Part shown: piece after piece, positions 17,304-26,170 of the stretch | Layout of the letters: every line of letters starts with the position of its first letter | How positions within the stretch are numbered: the stretch's first letter is position 1 | From: Brevibacterium spongiae | GTDB taxonomy: Bacteria; Actinomycetota; Actinomycetes; Actinomycetales; Brevibacteriaceae | Direction of reading: 5' to 3' | NCBI RefSeq assembly: GCF_026168515.1 | Contig: NZ_CP093443.1 | Span: 372,001 to 436,000, forward strand | DNA: 64,000 bases | Position numbers and translations under genes: made by a program | The notes under the pieces: generated by a model | What the model was told of the DNA's origin: nothing | What the model saw: the letters and a program-made list of their open reading frames with translations, nothing else | Database searches by the model: none

Positions 17304-19057
17304 TGCCCGGCCCTTGACCCGCCGCCACCGGTCATCTGCTCGACCAGCGCCGACCGGCCGAGGGAACTCACGGCACGTTCGCGCAACCGGAACTTCTGCA
17401 CCTTGCCTGAAGTCGTCGTGGGCAGCTCCTCCGGCGAGAGGAACAGCACCGAGTGCGGAACCTTGTGCCGGGACAGCCGTTCGCCCACGTACCCCCGTAG
17501 ATCTTCCGGATCGACCGTAGCCCCGGCGCGCGGCACGATGAACGCGACCCCTATCTCGCCGCTGCGCTCGTCCGGGACCCCGACGACGAAAGCCTGCTCC
17601 ACGGCTTCGTGGGTACAGAGCATGTCCTCAATCTCCCGCGGGATGATGTTCTCGCCGTTGAGCTTGTAGAGGTCCTTGCTGCGGCCGGTGAGCTCGATCA
17701 GACCGTCGGGATGGATCCGGCCGAGGTCGCCGGTCCGCAGCCAGCCGTCCTTGTCGATGACCTCGGCCGTCTCGATGGGCATGGCGTAGTACCCCCGCGT
17801 GACGGTGTTGCCGCGGCAGGCCAGCTCGCCCTCGGCGCCCTCGGGCAGGTCCTCCCCGGTCATCGGGTCCACCGTCTTGTACTGGGTGTTGGCGCCGCCG
17901 AACTCTTCGAGCCCGCCGGGCCCCCCGGGGAGGACGGCACCGACGCGGCTGGACACCACCTGGACCGGGTCCCCGGGCCGGGTCTCCACGGTGGCGGCGC
18001 TAACCTCGGTCATTCCGTAGCCGGTGTGCACCTCCTCCAGCCCGAAGACATCCTTCGCCTTCTCCCACAGCCACACGGGGGCCGGGGCTGAGGCGCAGAA
18101 GAGCGAGCGGAGGGCGGGCATGTCCATGCTGTCCAGCTCCGGCTGTTTGAGCAGCGTAAGGAGGATGGTGGGGACGAAGAGCGCCTCGGTGGCCTGCTTG
18201 CCCGCCATCAGCCGCAAGGCCTGCGCGGGGTCGAACTGCACCTGCGGAATGATCGCGCCGCCGACGATCATGGCGCCGAGTAGGCCCTCCACGTAGCCGA
18301 AGACGTGGTATAGTGGAATCGGGACGAACAGCCGCCAGCCGTCTTCGTAGCCCCGCCCGTAGGCCGTAGACATAGCGCTGCGCCACAGCATATCATGGGT
18401 CAGCATCGCACCCTTGGGCCGGCTCGTCGTGCCCGACGTGAAGAGGATGTCGGCAACCTCGTCCGGGAAGGCCGACTCCTGCTGGCGCTGCCAGACGTCC
18501 TCCGGCGGCACGGACGCCGCCAGCTCCACGACGTCGGCGTAGGTGCGTGGCACGGCCTCGCTGTCCGTGCCGGTGGGGAGCACGACCACCTCGCGCAGGC
18601 GGGGCAGCCCGTCCTGACTGCCCGAGCGCCACCCGGGCGCGATCTCGTCCAGCTGGGCCAGGTAGTCCTGATCCCGGTAGCGGTCCATGGTGATGAGACA
18701 GACCGAGTCGGACTGCCGCAGCAGGTAGGCGTTCTCGTCGGCCTTCAGGCCGAAGTTGAGCGGCACGGCCACCGCACCGATCCGCGCCAGGGCCAGCCGG
18801 ATAATGATGTACTCCGGGTAGTTCGCCATGATCATCGCGACGTGCTCGCGGCGCCGGATGCCGAGCGCCAGGAGGCCGGCGGCCACGGACTCGGAGGCCT
18901 TGGACACCTCCGAGTAGGACCAGTCGCGGGCCTCTGTCATGACCAACGGACGGTCGGCGTAGCGTTCGACGAGCCGGTCGAAGCGGTCGGCGAGTGTCAG
19001 CCGCTCCCACGGGGAGTACTCGGCGGTCAGAGTCTGCTGGATGCTGGCGAGATTCAC
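17300..19057 (-). CDS. AMP-forming acyl-CoA synthetase
   Basis: A 585-residue ANL-superfamily ligase. The P-loop is LFTSGTTSRPKGAMLTHDM, the A5 motif is GYGMTEVSAATVE, the A8 region DGWLRTGDLGRIHPDGLIEL, and the A10 catalytic Lys is in PTTTSGKVQKFRLRE. It activates a carboxylic acid with ATP and CoA. Its context with acyl-CoA dehydrogenase, hydratase and thiolase suggests it feeds an alkanoate or alicyclic acid into beta-oxidation. The GTG start overlaps the dehydrogenase stop (GTGA), so they are translationally coupled. Length and motifs are intact. Confidence 0.93.
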   Translation of the reverse strand: MNLASIQQTLTAEYSPWERLTLADRFDRLVERYADRPLVMTEARDWSYSEVSKASESVAAGLLALGIRRREHVAMIMANYPEYIIIRLALARIGAVAVPLNFGLKADENAYLLRQSDSVCLITMDRYRDQDYLAQLDEIAPGWRSGSQDGLPRLREVVVLPTGTDSEAVPRTYADVVELAASVPPEDVWQRQQESAFPDEVADILFTSGTTSRPKGAMLTHDMLWRSAMSTAYGRGYEDGWRLFVPIPLYHVFGYVEGLLGAMIVGGAIIPQVQFDPAQALRLMAGKQATEALFVPTILLTLLKQPELDSMDMPALRSLFCASAPAPVWLWEKAKDVFGLEEVHTGYGMTEVSAATVETRPGDPVQVVSSRVGAVLPGGPGGLEEFGGANTQYKTVDPMTGEDLPEGAEGELACRGNTVTRGYYAMPIETAEVIDKDGWLRTGDLGRIHPDGLIELTGRSKDLYKLNGENIIPREIEDMLCTHEAVEQAFVVGVPDERSGEIGVAFIVPRAGATVDPEDLRGYVGERLSRHKVPHSVLFLSPEELPTTTSGKVQKFRLRERAVSSLGRSALVEQMTGGGGSRAGQ

Positions 19058-20220
19058 GAGCGGCTACCTCCGTATGATTTCGGAAGGCCCAACGAGTGTT
19101 GGGCCACGTGGTTGAGGACCATCTCCCGGCTCACCGGCGCGATCCGCAAGAGCCTGGCTAGGCCCCAATAGGGGGCGAGGGCGTATTCACTGGCCAGGCC
19201 GTTCCCGCCGTGCATCTGGATTGCCTGGTCCACGCACCGCAGGGCCGCCTCGGCGGCACTGTACTTCGCCATGTTGGCGGCTTCGGAGGCGTCCACCCCC
19301 GCGTCGTGCAGGCCGGCGGCCTTCCACATCATCAGGCGGGCCAGCTCCAGCTCGATCTTGGCGGCGGCCAGCGGGTGCGACAGGCCCTGATGGGTGCCGA
19401 TCGGTGCACCCCACACCGAGCGTTCCAGGCCGTAGCGGGCCGCCTGCTCCAGGGCGTAGCGCCCGATCCCGGTCTCGACGGCCGCCCCGGTGATCCGCTC
19501 GGGGTTGAGTCCCTGGAAGACCGAGCGGAAGCCGCCGCCCACATCGCCGACGACCGCCTCGGGTGGAAGGGCCACGTCGTCGAAGTGCAGCGTGAACTGT
19601 TTCTCCGGTGCAGCGATCTCCATCGGGATCAGCGTCTTCTGCAGGCCGGGGGCATCCACCGGGACGATGAAGAGCGAGGTGCCCAGCGGCTGGCCGGACT
19701 CGTCACGCGTCGCCGCCACCACGAGAATGCCGGCAGCCTCGTCGACGCCGGAGATGTAGTACTTGGTGCCGCGCAGCGTCCAGCCGTCGGGGCCGCAGGT
19801 TGCGGTCGTCGTGATGGCATGGGTGTTGGAGCCGGCGTCGGGCTCGGTGACGGCGAAGGCCATCTTGATGGAGCCGTCGGCGAGACCGGGCAGCCATGTC
19901 TCCCGCTGGGCGGTGGAGCCGAAGCGCGCGAGGACGGTGCCGCAGATCGCGGGGGATACCATGAGCATGACGAGCGGGCAGCCAGCTGCCGCGGTCTCCT
20001 CGACCACTGCCGTCAACTCGGTGATCCCGCCGCCGCCGCCCCCGTACTCCTCCGGGATGCTCACCCCGAGGAAGCCGGGCTCAGCCAGCGCAGCCCAGAG
20101 CTCGTCGGTCTTCTGACCGTTGCGCGCCGCTGAGAGGAAGTACTCCGGGCCGAAGTCGGCGGCCACCGATGCCACCGCGTCCCTCAGCAGTGAAAGCTCG
20201 GACGATTCTCCGTACGGCAA
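19054..20220 (-). CDS. Acyl-CoA dehydrogenase, first gene of the island CoA operon
   Basis: A 388-residue FAD-dependent dehydrogenase. Seen are the FAD/substrate motif FAVTEPDAGSNTHAIT, TKYYISGVDEAAGILVV, RITGAAVETGIGRYALEQA and the C-terminal QIMHGGNGLASEY-type segment. Instead of the usual YEGT motif the end reads LLRIAPVSREMVLNHVAQHS, as in a distinct FadE subgroup, so the catalytic base is not obvious from sequence. It introduces a 2,3 double bond in an acyl-CoA. The TTG start is chosen for the GAGGAG 8 nt upstream. The promoter region carries two overlapping palindromes (20423-20451). Confidence 0.9.
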   Translation of the reverse strand: MPYGESSELSLLRDAVASVAADFGPEYFLSAARNGQKTDELWAALAEPGFLGVSIPEEYGGGGGGITELTAVVEETAAAGCPLVMLMVSPAICGTVLARFGSTAQRETWLPGLADGSIKMAFAVTEPDAGSNTHAITTTATCGPDGWTLRGTKYYISGVDEAAGILVVAATRDESGQPLGTSLFIVPVDAPGLQKTLIPMEIAAPEKQFTLHFDDVALPPEAVVGDVGGGFRSVFQGLNPERITGAAVETGIGRYALEQAARYGLERSVWGAPIGTHQGLSHPLAAAKIELELARLMMWKAAGLHDAGVDASEAANMAKYSAAEAALRCVDQAIQMHGGNGLASEYALAPYWGLARLLRIAPVSREMVLNHVAQHSLGLPKSYGGSRS

Positions 20221-20222
20221 TG

Positions 20223-20259
20223 TTCATCTCCTCGTTCATCTCCTCGGTTCATCTCCTCG
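20223..20259. repeat. Triplicated 12-bp repeat over the dehydrogenase RBS
   Basis: TTCATCTCCTCG occurs at 20223-20234, 20235-20246 and 20248-20259. Read on the minus strand it triplicates a GAGGAG Shine-Dalgarno core followed by ATGAA, so three RBS-like sites precede the TTG start. Confidence 0.7.
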
Positions 20260-20422
20260 GCGACCTGTGCCGCGTTCAGCCGCAGGTGACCGTGTGCGAC
20301 GAAGATCCCGTCCCCTTCCCGGCGATCGGAGTCTCATCCACCGCTGCCCCTCCTCGGGAGCGGCTACTTACGTCGTCCACGCGCTTCGGATTAGAACTCA
20401 GGCTCGGCGGTTCTACTCTGTG

Positions 20423-20451
20423 ACACATGTACGATGTGTTGTAGAACACAT
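20423..20451. promoter_or_regulatory. Overlapping palindromes, TetR-type operator candidate
   Basis: ATGTGTT-GTAG-AACACAT is a perfect 7-4-7 palindrome (20434-20451). It overlaps ACACAT-N5-ATGTGT (20423-20439). The pair lies about 200 bp upstream of the acyl-CoA dehydrogenase and, before IS insertion, would have sat between two divergent operons. The family assignment is inferred from symmetry and spacing only. Confidence 0.6.
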
Positions 20452-20486
20452 TAGCGTCGCGAGTACCAACCTGTCAACCCGCCGAC

Positions 20487-21908
20487 GTGCCTCAGTGACT
20501 TTGAGCGCGTGGGTGGGGTTGGTGCCTCAAAGACTTTGAGCGCGTAACTCCCAGCAAACGGGAGGAAGCTTGCCTGACATGGAAGGCAAGATCCCGATGA
20601 CCGCGAGGCGTCACGTCACGAACAAGCTCCACACCGCCTACCGAAAAGCATCCAAGACCGACCGTGGTCGCATCCTCGACGAGGTGATCGCGACGACCGG
20701 GATGGGCCGATCCACAGCCAGACGAATGCTCACCGGCCCCGTACTGCCCAACCCGAACGAGCAAGTCGACAAACGTCGCCTGAGACCCAAAACCTACTCC
20801 GACGACTCTCGGGCCCTGCTTGAGCATGTATGGGCCCTGATGGGCATGCCGTGCGGAAAGTACCTCGTGGTGATGCTGCCACTGTGGCTACCGCTGTTGG
20901 ACGAGGCAGGCGACCTCGACCACACCTTCGCCACTCCCGAGACAATCAGGGAACTGGAATCGATGAGCCCGGCAACCATCGATCGTTACCTGTTGCCGGC
21001 ACGTCAATCGATGCGCCTGCGAGGCATCACAACAACGACGCCTTCACCACTGCTGCGGAACTCGATCGGACTATCAAAGGTCGGCGACGAACCACCGACA
21101 GTTCCCGGAGTTATCGAAGCCGATACCGTTGCCCACTGCGGGCCAACGTTCGTCGGGGAATTCGTTCGTACTTTGACGATGACGGACCTGGTCACCGGAT
21201 GGACCGAGAACGCCTCGATCCGCAACAACGCGGCGAAATGGATCGTTCAAGCAGTGGGCGACCTCCAAGAAATGTTTCCGTTCCCACTCTCGATCTTCGA
21301 CTCCGACAACGGATCTGAATTCATCAACCACGAGGTCGCTGACTGGCTCCAGGAACGCGATATTGCTCAGACACGTTCGCGTCCCTACAAGAAGAATGAC
21401 CAGGCTACCGTGGAGTCGAAGAACAACCACATCGTCCGTAAACACGCGTTCTACTGGCGTTATGACACCAGCGAGGAACTGGAGCTGTTGGGACGACTAT
21501 GGCCGGTGGTATCGATGCTGCTGAATTTCTTCACCCCGACGAAGAAACCTGTGGGATATTCCACTACCGCTGACGGTCGTCGTCGGCGCGTCTATGACAA
21601 GCCAGCGACCCCGTGGAACCGGGTCCTCGATTCCGGTCTCCTCACGACACAGCAAACCGAGACTATCCAGGCGCGAATCATTGGCGTCAACCCTGCCGAT
21701 CTCACTCGCCAGATCAACCAGATCCAGATGAGTTTGATCGAGCTCGCTCAAGGCAAAACCGAGTCGATGGCCGCGGCCCGGCATCTGAACATGGCAGCAT
21801 TGGAATCGTCGATGAGTCGACTCCAAAGAAGCAAATGATCCGCAAGCCTCGCGCTCACAAGTCGTGAGGCACCACCACAGGCCACGCGCTCACTTCCCAC
21901 TGAGGCAC
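20487..21908 (+). mobile_element. Insertion sequence with doubled terminal repeats (ISNCY/IS481-like)
   Basis: The outer ends GTGCCTCAGTG...TGAGCGCGTGG (20487-20512 and, inverted, 21883-21908) are an inverted pair. Each end has a second, inner copy of the same motif: GTGCCTCAAAGACTTTGAGCG from 20522, and GTGCCTCACGACTTGTGAGC read inverted from 21872. A single transposase fills the element. It is inserted in the divergent promoter region between the dehydrogenase (minus) and the thiolase at 21943 (plus). No target duplication was recognised. Confidence 0.8.
20570..21838 (+). CDS. Integrase-core transposase (ISNCY/IS481-like)
   Basis: A 422-residue DDE transposase. The N-terminal helical region (about 10-60, GRILDEVIATTGMGRSTARR) looks like a helix-turn-helix. 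The core shows GVIEADTVAHCGPTFVGEFV (first Asp), LSIFDSDNGSEFINHEVADW (second Asp) and the Glu in KKNDQATVESKNNHIVRKHA. The frame opens at a TTG (20570) close behind GGGAGGA; ATG codons at 20579 and 20597 are alternatives. The exact IS family cannot be fixed without comparison. Confidence 0.88.
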   Translation: MPDMEGKIPMTARRHVTNKLHTAYRKASKTDRGRILDEVIATTGMGRSTARRMLTGPVLPNPNEQVDKRRLRPKTYSDDSRALLEHVWALMGMPCGKYLVVMLPLWLPLLDEAGDLDHTFATPETIRELESMSPATIDRYLLPARQSMRLRGITTTTPSPLLRNSIGLSKVGDEPPTVPGVIEADTVAHCGPTFVGEFVRTLTMTDLVTGWTENASIRNNAAKWIVQAVGDLQEMFPFPLSIFDSDNGSEFINHEVADWLQERDIAQTRSRPYKKNDQATVESKNNHIVRKHAFYWRYDTSEELELLGRLWPVVSMLLNFFTPTKKPVGYSTTADGRRRRVYDKPATPWNRVLDSGLLTTQQTETIQARIIGVNPADLTRQINQIQMSLIELAQGKTESMAAARHLNMAALESSMSRLQRSK

Positions 21909-21942
21909 CTCGGACCCTCTCCGAAAGGAAACCACATCAACT

Positions 21943-23118
21943 ATGGCATCTCATAGAGCGAACTATGACGGCGTGGCGGTAGCAGTGCCGGTAACCGTCC
22001 CCTACCAGAGATTCTCTGACCGCCCGGTACATTGGTGGATAGGCAAGGCGCTAAAGGCGCTGGTCGACCAATCAGGGCTTGCCAAAGAGCAGATCGACGG
22101 GTTCTCCCTGGCATCGTTCACCTTGGCACCAGACAATCCAGTAGGAGTGGCCCAGCATATGGGAATGTCCCTGCGGTGGGTCGACGGCATATCCCTAGGT
22201 GGTGCCTCCGGAGTCGTCGGTCTGCGAAGGGCCGCCAGAGCCGTTCAAGCAGGAGATGCCAACGTTGTTGCCTGTGTAGCCGCTGATGTGAACCAACCAG
22301 GTTCTTTCAGGGACCTGGTGACCACGTTCAGTCGCTTTGCCCAGGACGGTGCGTACCCATACGGAGGCGCCGGACCGAATGCGAGCTTCGCCCTGCTGAC
22401 TGACTACTACATGCGCACTTACGGGGCCACCGCGGAGGACTTTGGAAAGCTGGCCGTATCCCAACGGACAAATGCCTTATCCAACCCCAACGCACTGTTC
22501 CGGACCCCATTAACTCTGCAGGATTATGTGGAAGCCCGACCGATTGCCGACCCAATCAAACTTTTCGATTGCGTGATGCCTTGCTCGGGCGCCGACGCGT
22601 TCCTAGTCATGCGGGAAGAAATCGCCCGCGACTTGGACATCGGCTATACCCACCTGCGTGGAACCATAGAACGACACAACAGCTTTGAGCACGACCCCGT
22701 ACAATTCCGGGGCGGGTGGCAGATGGATTCCGACGAGTTGTGGGGCATGGCCGACCTCGGGCCCGACGACATGGATTTCCTCCAGACATATGACGACTAC
22801 CCGGTAATTTCCATGCTGCAGTTTGAAGATCTTGGTTTCTGTGCCAAAGGGGAGGGCCCCGACTTCGTTCGGCAGAACGAATTCACAATTGAAGGATCCT
22901 TCCCCCACAACACCTCCGGGGGACAACTCTCCGTAGGCCAAGCTGGTGCTGCAGGTGGCACCCTTGGAATGGTCGAAGCGCTCAGACAGCTGACCGATAT
23001 GCCTGCGGGTGCACCAGTAACCGAAGCGAAAGCCGGCCTTGTGTCCGGTTTCGGCATGATCAACTACGACCGCGGACTCTGTTCCGCGGCAGCGATTCTT
23101 TCCCGGGAGGGTTCATGA
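21943..23118 (+). CDS. SCP2-type thiolase family protein (third thiolase copy)
   Basis: A 391-residue thiolase-fold protein. Seen are GISLGGASGVVGLRRAARAV (the region around the active-site position), the middle segment FRTPLTLQDYVEARPIADPI, DLGFCAKGEGPDFVRQNEFT and the C-terminal HNTSGGQLSVGQAGAAGGTL and GLVSGFGMINYDRGLC. It is more diverged and visibly less GC-rich than the other two copies. It begins 34 bp beyond the IS right end, so its original promoter is displaced. A new gene starts on an overlapping ATGA at 23115 but is cut by the IS110 element after about 7 codons. Confidence 0.87.
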   Translation: MASHRANYDGVAVAVPVTVPYQRFSDRPVHWWIGKALKALVDQSGLAKEQIDGFSLASFTLAPDNPVGVAQHMGMSLRWVDGISLGGASGVVGLRRAARAVQAGDANVVACVAADVNQPGSFRDLVTTFSRFAQDGAYPYGGAGPNASFALLTDYYMRTYGATAEDFGKLAVSQRTNALSNPNALFRTPLTLQDYVEARPIADPIKLFDCVMPCSGADAFLVMREEIARDLDIGYTHLRGTIERHNSFEHDPVQFRGGWQMDSDELWGMADLGPDDMDFLQTYDDYPVISMLQFEDLGFCAKGEGPDFVRQNEFTIEGSFPHNTSGGQLSVGQAGAAGGTLGMVEALRQLTDMPAGAPVTEAKAGLVSGFGMINYDRGLCSAAAILSREGS

Positions 23119-23138
23119 ATGCAAATGTCTCGGAAGGC
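23115..23138 (+). pseudogene. First codons of a gene coupled to the thiolase, removed by IS110
   Basis: An ATG overlaps the thiolase stop (ATGA) and reads MNANVSEG before the GGCCCCCC core where the IS110 element begins. In the other thiolase copy of this island a DUF35 gene follows, so this is probably the start of a lost DUF35 partner. Identity is inference. Confidence 0.35.
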
Positions 23139-23143
23139 CCCCC

Positions 23144-23477
23144 GTTAGCTTGTAGGTGGTCTCGGAATCCAAGAGGATGAAGGGGCTGGCCGGTCCGGTC
23201 TTTGGACATGATCGTTTACCCCCAGTCGCAGCAATGATCAGGGGGGTGTTGTCACCCAGAGACTGGTCGCGGCGGATCGTGGATCGCTGGTAGAGGCACG
23301 ACGCCCCACCCTCGCTGTCGAGCAGCAGGCAAAGGGCTAGTTTTCTAACGTGGATGCCGAGCATGAACCGCCCACCGACCTCGCTCACCAGCCACGATGA
23401 GCATGCCGGGACTGGCCACAGACCACGGCGGTGACCTGCCGCCGGTGGTGACAGACACTCTCATACGGAAGGGAATC
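23144..23477 (+). ncRNA. Candidate IS110 bridge-RNA region
   Basis: This 334-bp stretch between the left core and the transposase start has no convincing gene. In the IS110 subgroup the structured bridge RNA that pairs with target and donor DNA is encoded in exactly this position. GC-rich complementary segments are visible (for example GCCGGTCCGGTC, CCGCCGGTGGTG), but I could not fold it. The assignment is positional inference from established IS110 biology. Confidence 0.35.
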
Positions 23478-24711
23478 ATGAGCGCATTCGACCTCGATAG
23501 CTATGCGCTGTTCATCGGTCTAGACGTCGGCAAATCCGAACACCACGCTACTGCGCTGGCTGACGACGGTCAGCGAGTCTATGACAAGGCGTTGCCCAAC
23601 GACGAGTCCCAGCTACATCAACTGCTGGGACAGCTGACCGACGAACACGGCAAGGCACTGCTGGTCGTCGACCAACCCGCCACCATAGGCGCCCTGCCGG
23701 TGGCTGTCGCACGCGCGACCGATGCCGTGGACGTCGCCTATCTGCCAGGGTTGACGATGCGACGGGTGGCAGACCTCCACGCCGGCTCGGCCAAGACCGA
23801 TGCCCGCGATGCCTACATCATCGCCGAGACCGCCCGCACCATGCCCACAGCTCTGCGCCAGATCGCTGTCAGTGACGAGCAGATCGCTGAGCTGGCCGTG
23901 TTGGCCGGGTTCGATGATGACCTGCTGACCCAACCCACCGCAGCCAGGAACCGGCTGCGGTGGGTTGCTCACCCAGATCCACCCCGGCTTGGAGCACGCC
24001 GTCGGCTCGAAGCTCCATCACCAAGGCGTCTTAGAAGCCCTGTCTCGGTGGCCGACCCCGCACGCGCTGGCAACAGCGGGGCCTGGGCATGTGCGCCGCC
24101 GGATCGCTAAGCACAACCCCAGACTGGCCGCACCGGTGACTGAGGAGATCTTCGCAGCCCTGCACGCCCAATCGGTCGTCGTTGCCGGCACCGGGGCCGC
24201 GGCCACGATCGTGCCGATGTTGGCCAATCAGCTCATCGGGCTCTACACCCAGCGTGAGACTGTCTACGCCCAAGTCGAGACACTTGTGCAGGCTCACCCT
24301 CTTCACCAGGTCCTGACCTCGATGCCCGGGGTCGGTGTCAGGACCACAGCCCGGATACTGACCGAGGTCATCGGCAAGGACTTCGCAACCCCGGGACATT
24401 TGGCCTCCTACGCCGGCATCGCCCCGACCACCCGACGATCCGGAACCTCGATTCGTGGGGAGTTCGCCAACCGCGGCGGCAACAAGAGACTGAAATCCAG
24501 TCTCTTCAACAGCGCCTTCGCTTCCCTGTCTCATCCGCCGTCGAAGGCCTACTACAACAAGAAGAGAGCCGAGAAGAAGACCCACAAACAAGCCATCATC
24601 GCCCTAGCCCGCCGACGTCTCGACACCCTCTACGCGATGTTGCGTGATGGCACCTTTTACCACGAACCAGACAATGCCCGCGGCGGAACCACCCACCGTT
24701 TAGCGGCTTGA
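23478..24711 (+). pseudogene. IS110 transposase, single frameshift
   Basis: The N-terminal DEDD domain opens ALFIGLDVGKSEHHATALAD and carries the conserved GSAKTDARDAYIIAETART. The C-terminal Tnp20 domain, with MPGVGVRTTARILTEVIGKD, GHLASYAGIAPTTRRSGTS and NRGGNKRLK, is intact but in another frame from about 23962. An extra T between CTGCGG and GGGTTGCTC explains the break. Read through, the protein would be about 410 residues, normal for the family. Programmed frameshifting is not known in IS110, so this is a pseudogene or a base error. The start has AAGGGA 3-8 nt upstream. Confidence 0.85.
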
Positions 24712-24768
24712 CGAAAACCATAGAGGCCCCCCCCGCGGCGTGCCCAGCGCTGCCTCGGATGCGCGAGC

Positions 24769-26145
24769 TCAGTCTCGAGGGTCGCGCACGAGCTTCTTGT
24801 TGGCGAACTCGTTGAACCCGTAGCGGGAGAGTTCCCGGCCGAAGCCGGATTTCTTCACCCCACCGAAGGGCAGCTCCGGGGAGCTCTTGGAGGTGTCGTT
24901 GATCCACACCATGCCTGTCTCCAGGGCCTCGGTTACGTACTGGGCCTGGTCCATGTCCTCGGTGAACACGCTGGCGGCCAGCCCGTAGGGCGAGTCGTTG
25001 GCCACCTCGATGGCCTCGTCGACGGTCTCGAACCGGTAGATGACGCCGGCCGGGCCAAAGACCTCCTCCCGGTACAGGTTCATCTCGGGGGTGACCCCGG
25101 CCAGCAGGGTGGGCCGGTAGAAGGCCCCCTGGCCCTCGGCCGTCCCACCGGCCAGCAGCACCTGAGCGCCCTGCCCGACGGCGGCGCTCACCAGCTCGTC
25201 GATCTCCCGGGCCGCCTCGGCCGAGGACAGCGGGCCCATCAAGGCGTCCTGGCTCGTCGGGTCAGCCGGATCGTAGGCGGACATGGCCACCGTCAGCTTC
25301 TCCACGAACGCGTCATACACGCTGGCGTGGACCAGGAACCGCTTGGAGGCGGTGCAGGCCTGGCCGGCATTGAACAGCCGGTTGCCGGCGGCGGCCTTCG
25401 CCGCAATATCCAGGTTCGCGTCAGCCAGGACGATCATCGGGTCCGAGCCGCCGAGCTCCAGCACGCACTTCTTCAGGTTGCGCCCGGCGACCTCGGCGAC
25501 GGCTGCCCCGGCCTTCTCTGACCCGGTCAGGGACACTCCCCGGACGCGGTCATCGGCGATCGCATCCGCGACCTGCTCCGAGGAGATGAACGCGTTCTGG
25601 TACACGCCCGCCGGCAGGTCGGCCTCGATGAGGACCCGCTCGGTGGCCAGCGCGGACTGCGGGCAGTTGCGGGCGTGCTTAAGCACGATGGTGTTGCCCA
25701 GGGCGATGTTCGGGGCCGCGAACCGGGCCACCTGATAGTACGGGAAGTTCCAGGGCATGATCCCGACCAGCGGACCGATCGGCTCGGTGCGCACCACCGC
25801 GGTGCCCCGCCCGGAGATCGGCAACCGCTCGTCAGCCATGAACTCCTCGACGTGGTCAGCGTAGTACTGGTAGATCGACGCCACGAGGGCTACCTCCGCC
25901 AGGGCCTGCTTGATGGGCTTGCCCATCTCCAGGGTCAGCAGAGATGCCAGCTCCTCGGCCCGCTCCCGGTGGAGCTCAGCCGCCCGGGCCAGAACGGCCC
26001 GGCGCTCGGCCAGGTCCGTGACGCACCAGGACTGGTAAGCCGCGTGGCTGCGGCCCAGCACATCCTGCAGCTCGGCGTCCGAGATCTCCTCATACGTCGC
26101 CACGGTTTGCCCCGTGGCCGGATTGGTGGTCGTGTAGACACCCAT
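24769..26145 (-). CDS. NAD(P)-dependent aldehyde dehydrogenase (SSADH-like)
   Basis: A 458-residue ALDH. Seen are the Asn motif IMPWNFPYYQVARFAAPNIA, the catalytic Glu in LELGGSDPMIVLADAN, the nucleophilic Cys in NAGQACTASKRFLVH and the C-terminal SSPELPFGGVKKSGFGREL. The length matches short succinate-semialdehyde-type dehydrogenases. In this setting a likely role is oxidation of an omega-oxo acid, as ChnE does in cyclohexanone breakdown, but specificity is not visible. An RBS (GGAGG, 6 nt) precedes the ATG. It was probably downstream of the BVMO before the IS3 insertion. Confidence 0.92.
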   Translation of the reverse strand: MGVYTTTNPATGQTVATYEEISDAELQDVLGRSHAAYQSWCVTDLAERRAVLARAAELHRERAEELASLLTLEMGKPIKQALAEVALVASIYQYYADHVEEFMADERLPISGRGTAVVRTEPIGPLVGIMPWNFPYYQVARFAAPNIALGNTIVLKHARNCPQSALATERVLIEADLPAGVYQNAFISSEQVADAIADDRVRGVSLTGSEKAGAAVAEVAGRNLKKCVLELGGSDPMIVLADANLDIAAKAAAGNRLFNAGQACTASKRFLVHASVYDAFVEKLTVAMSAYDPADPTSQDALMGPLSSAEAAREIDELVSAAVGQGAQVLLAGGTAEGQGAFYRPTLLAGVTPEMNLYREEVFGPAGVIYRFETVDEAIEVANDSPYGLAASVFTEDMDQAQYVTEALETGMVWINDTSKSSPELPFGGVKKSGFGRELSRYGFNEFANKKLVRDPRD

Positions 26146-26170
26146 CCAGGTCCTCCTTCTGCGGTTGAAC

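Larger units (their letters stand above)
23136..24734 (+). mobile_element. IS110-family element
   Basis: The boundaries are placed at the GGCCCCCC found at both sides (23136-23143 and 24725-24734), which fits the short core shared by IS110 insertions; no terminal inverted repeats were seen, as expected. A 334-bp non-coding 5' region precedes the transposase. The element joins thiolase-side DNA to the end of the aldehyde dehydrogenase gene, so some material between them was probably lost. Confidence 0.65.

Noticed and set aside
20480..21915. Target-site duplication for the ISNCY/IS481-like element
   Set aside because: No identical flanking bases were found next to the outer terminal repeats.
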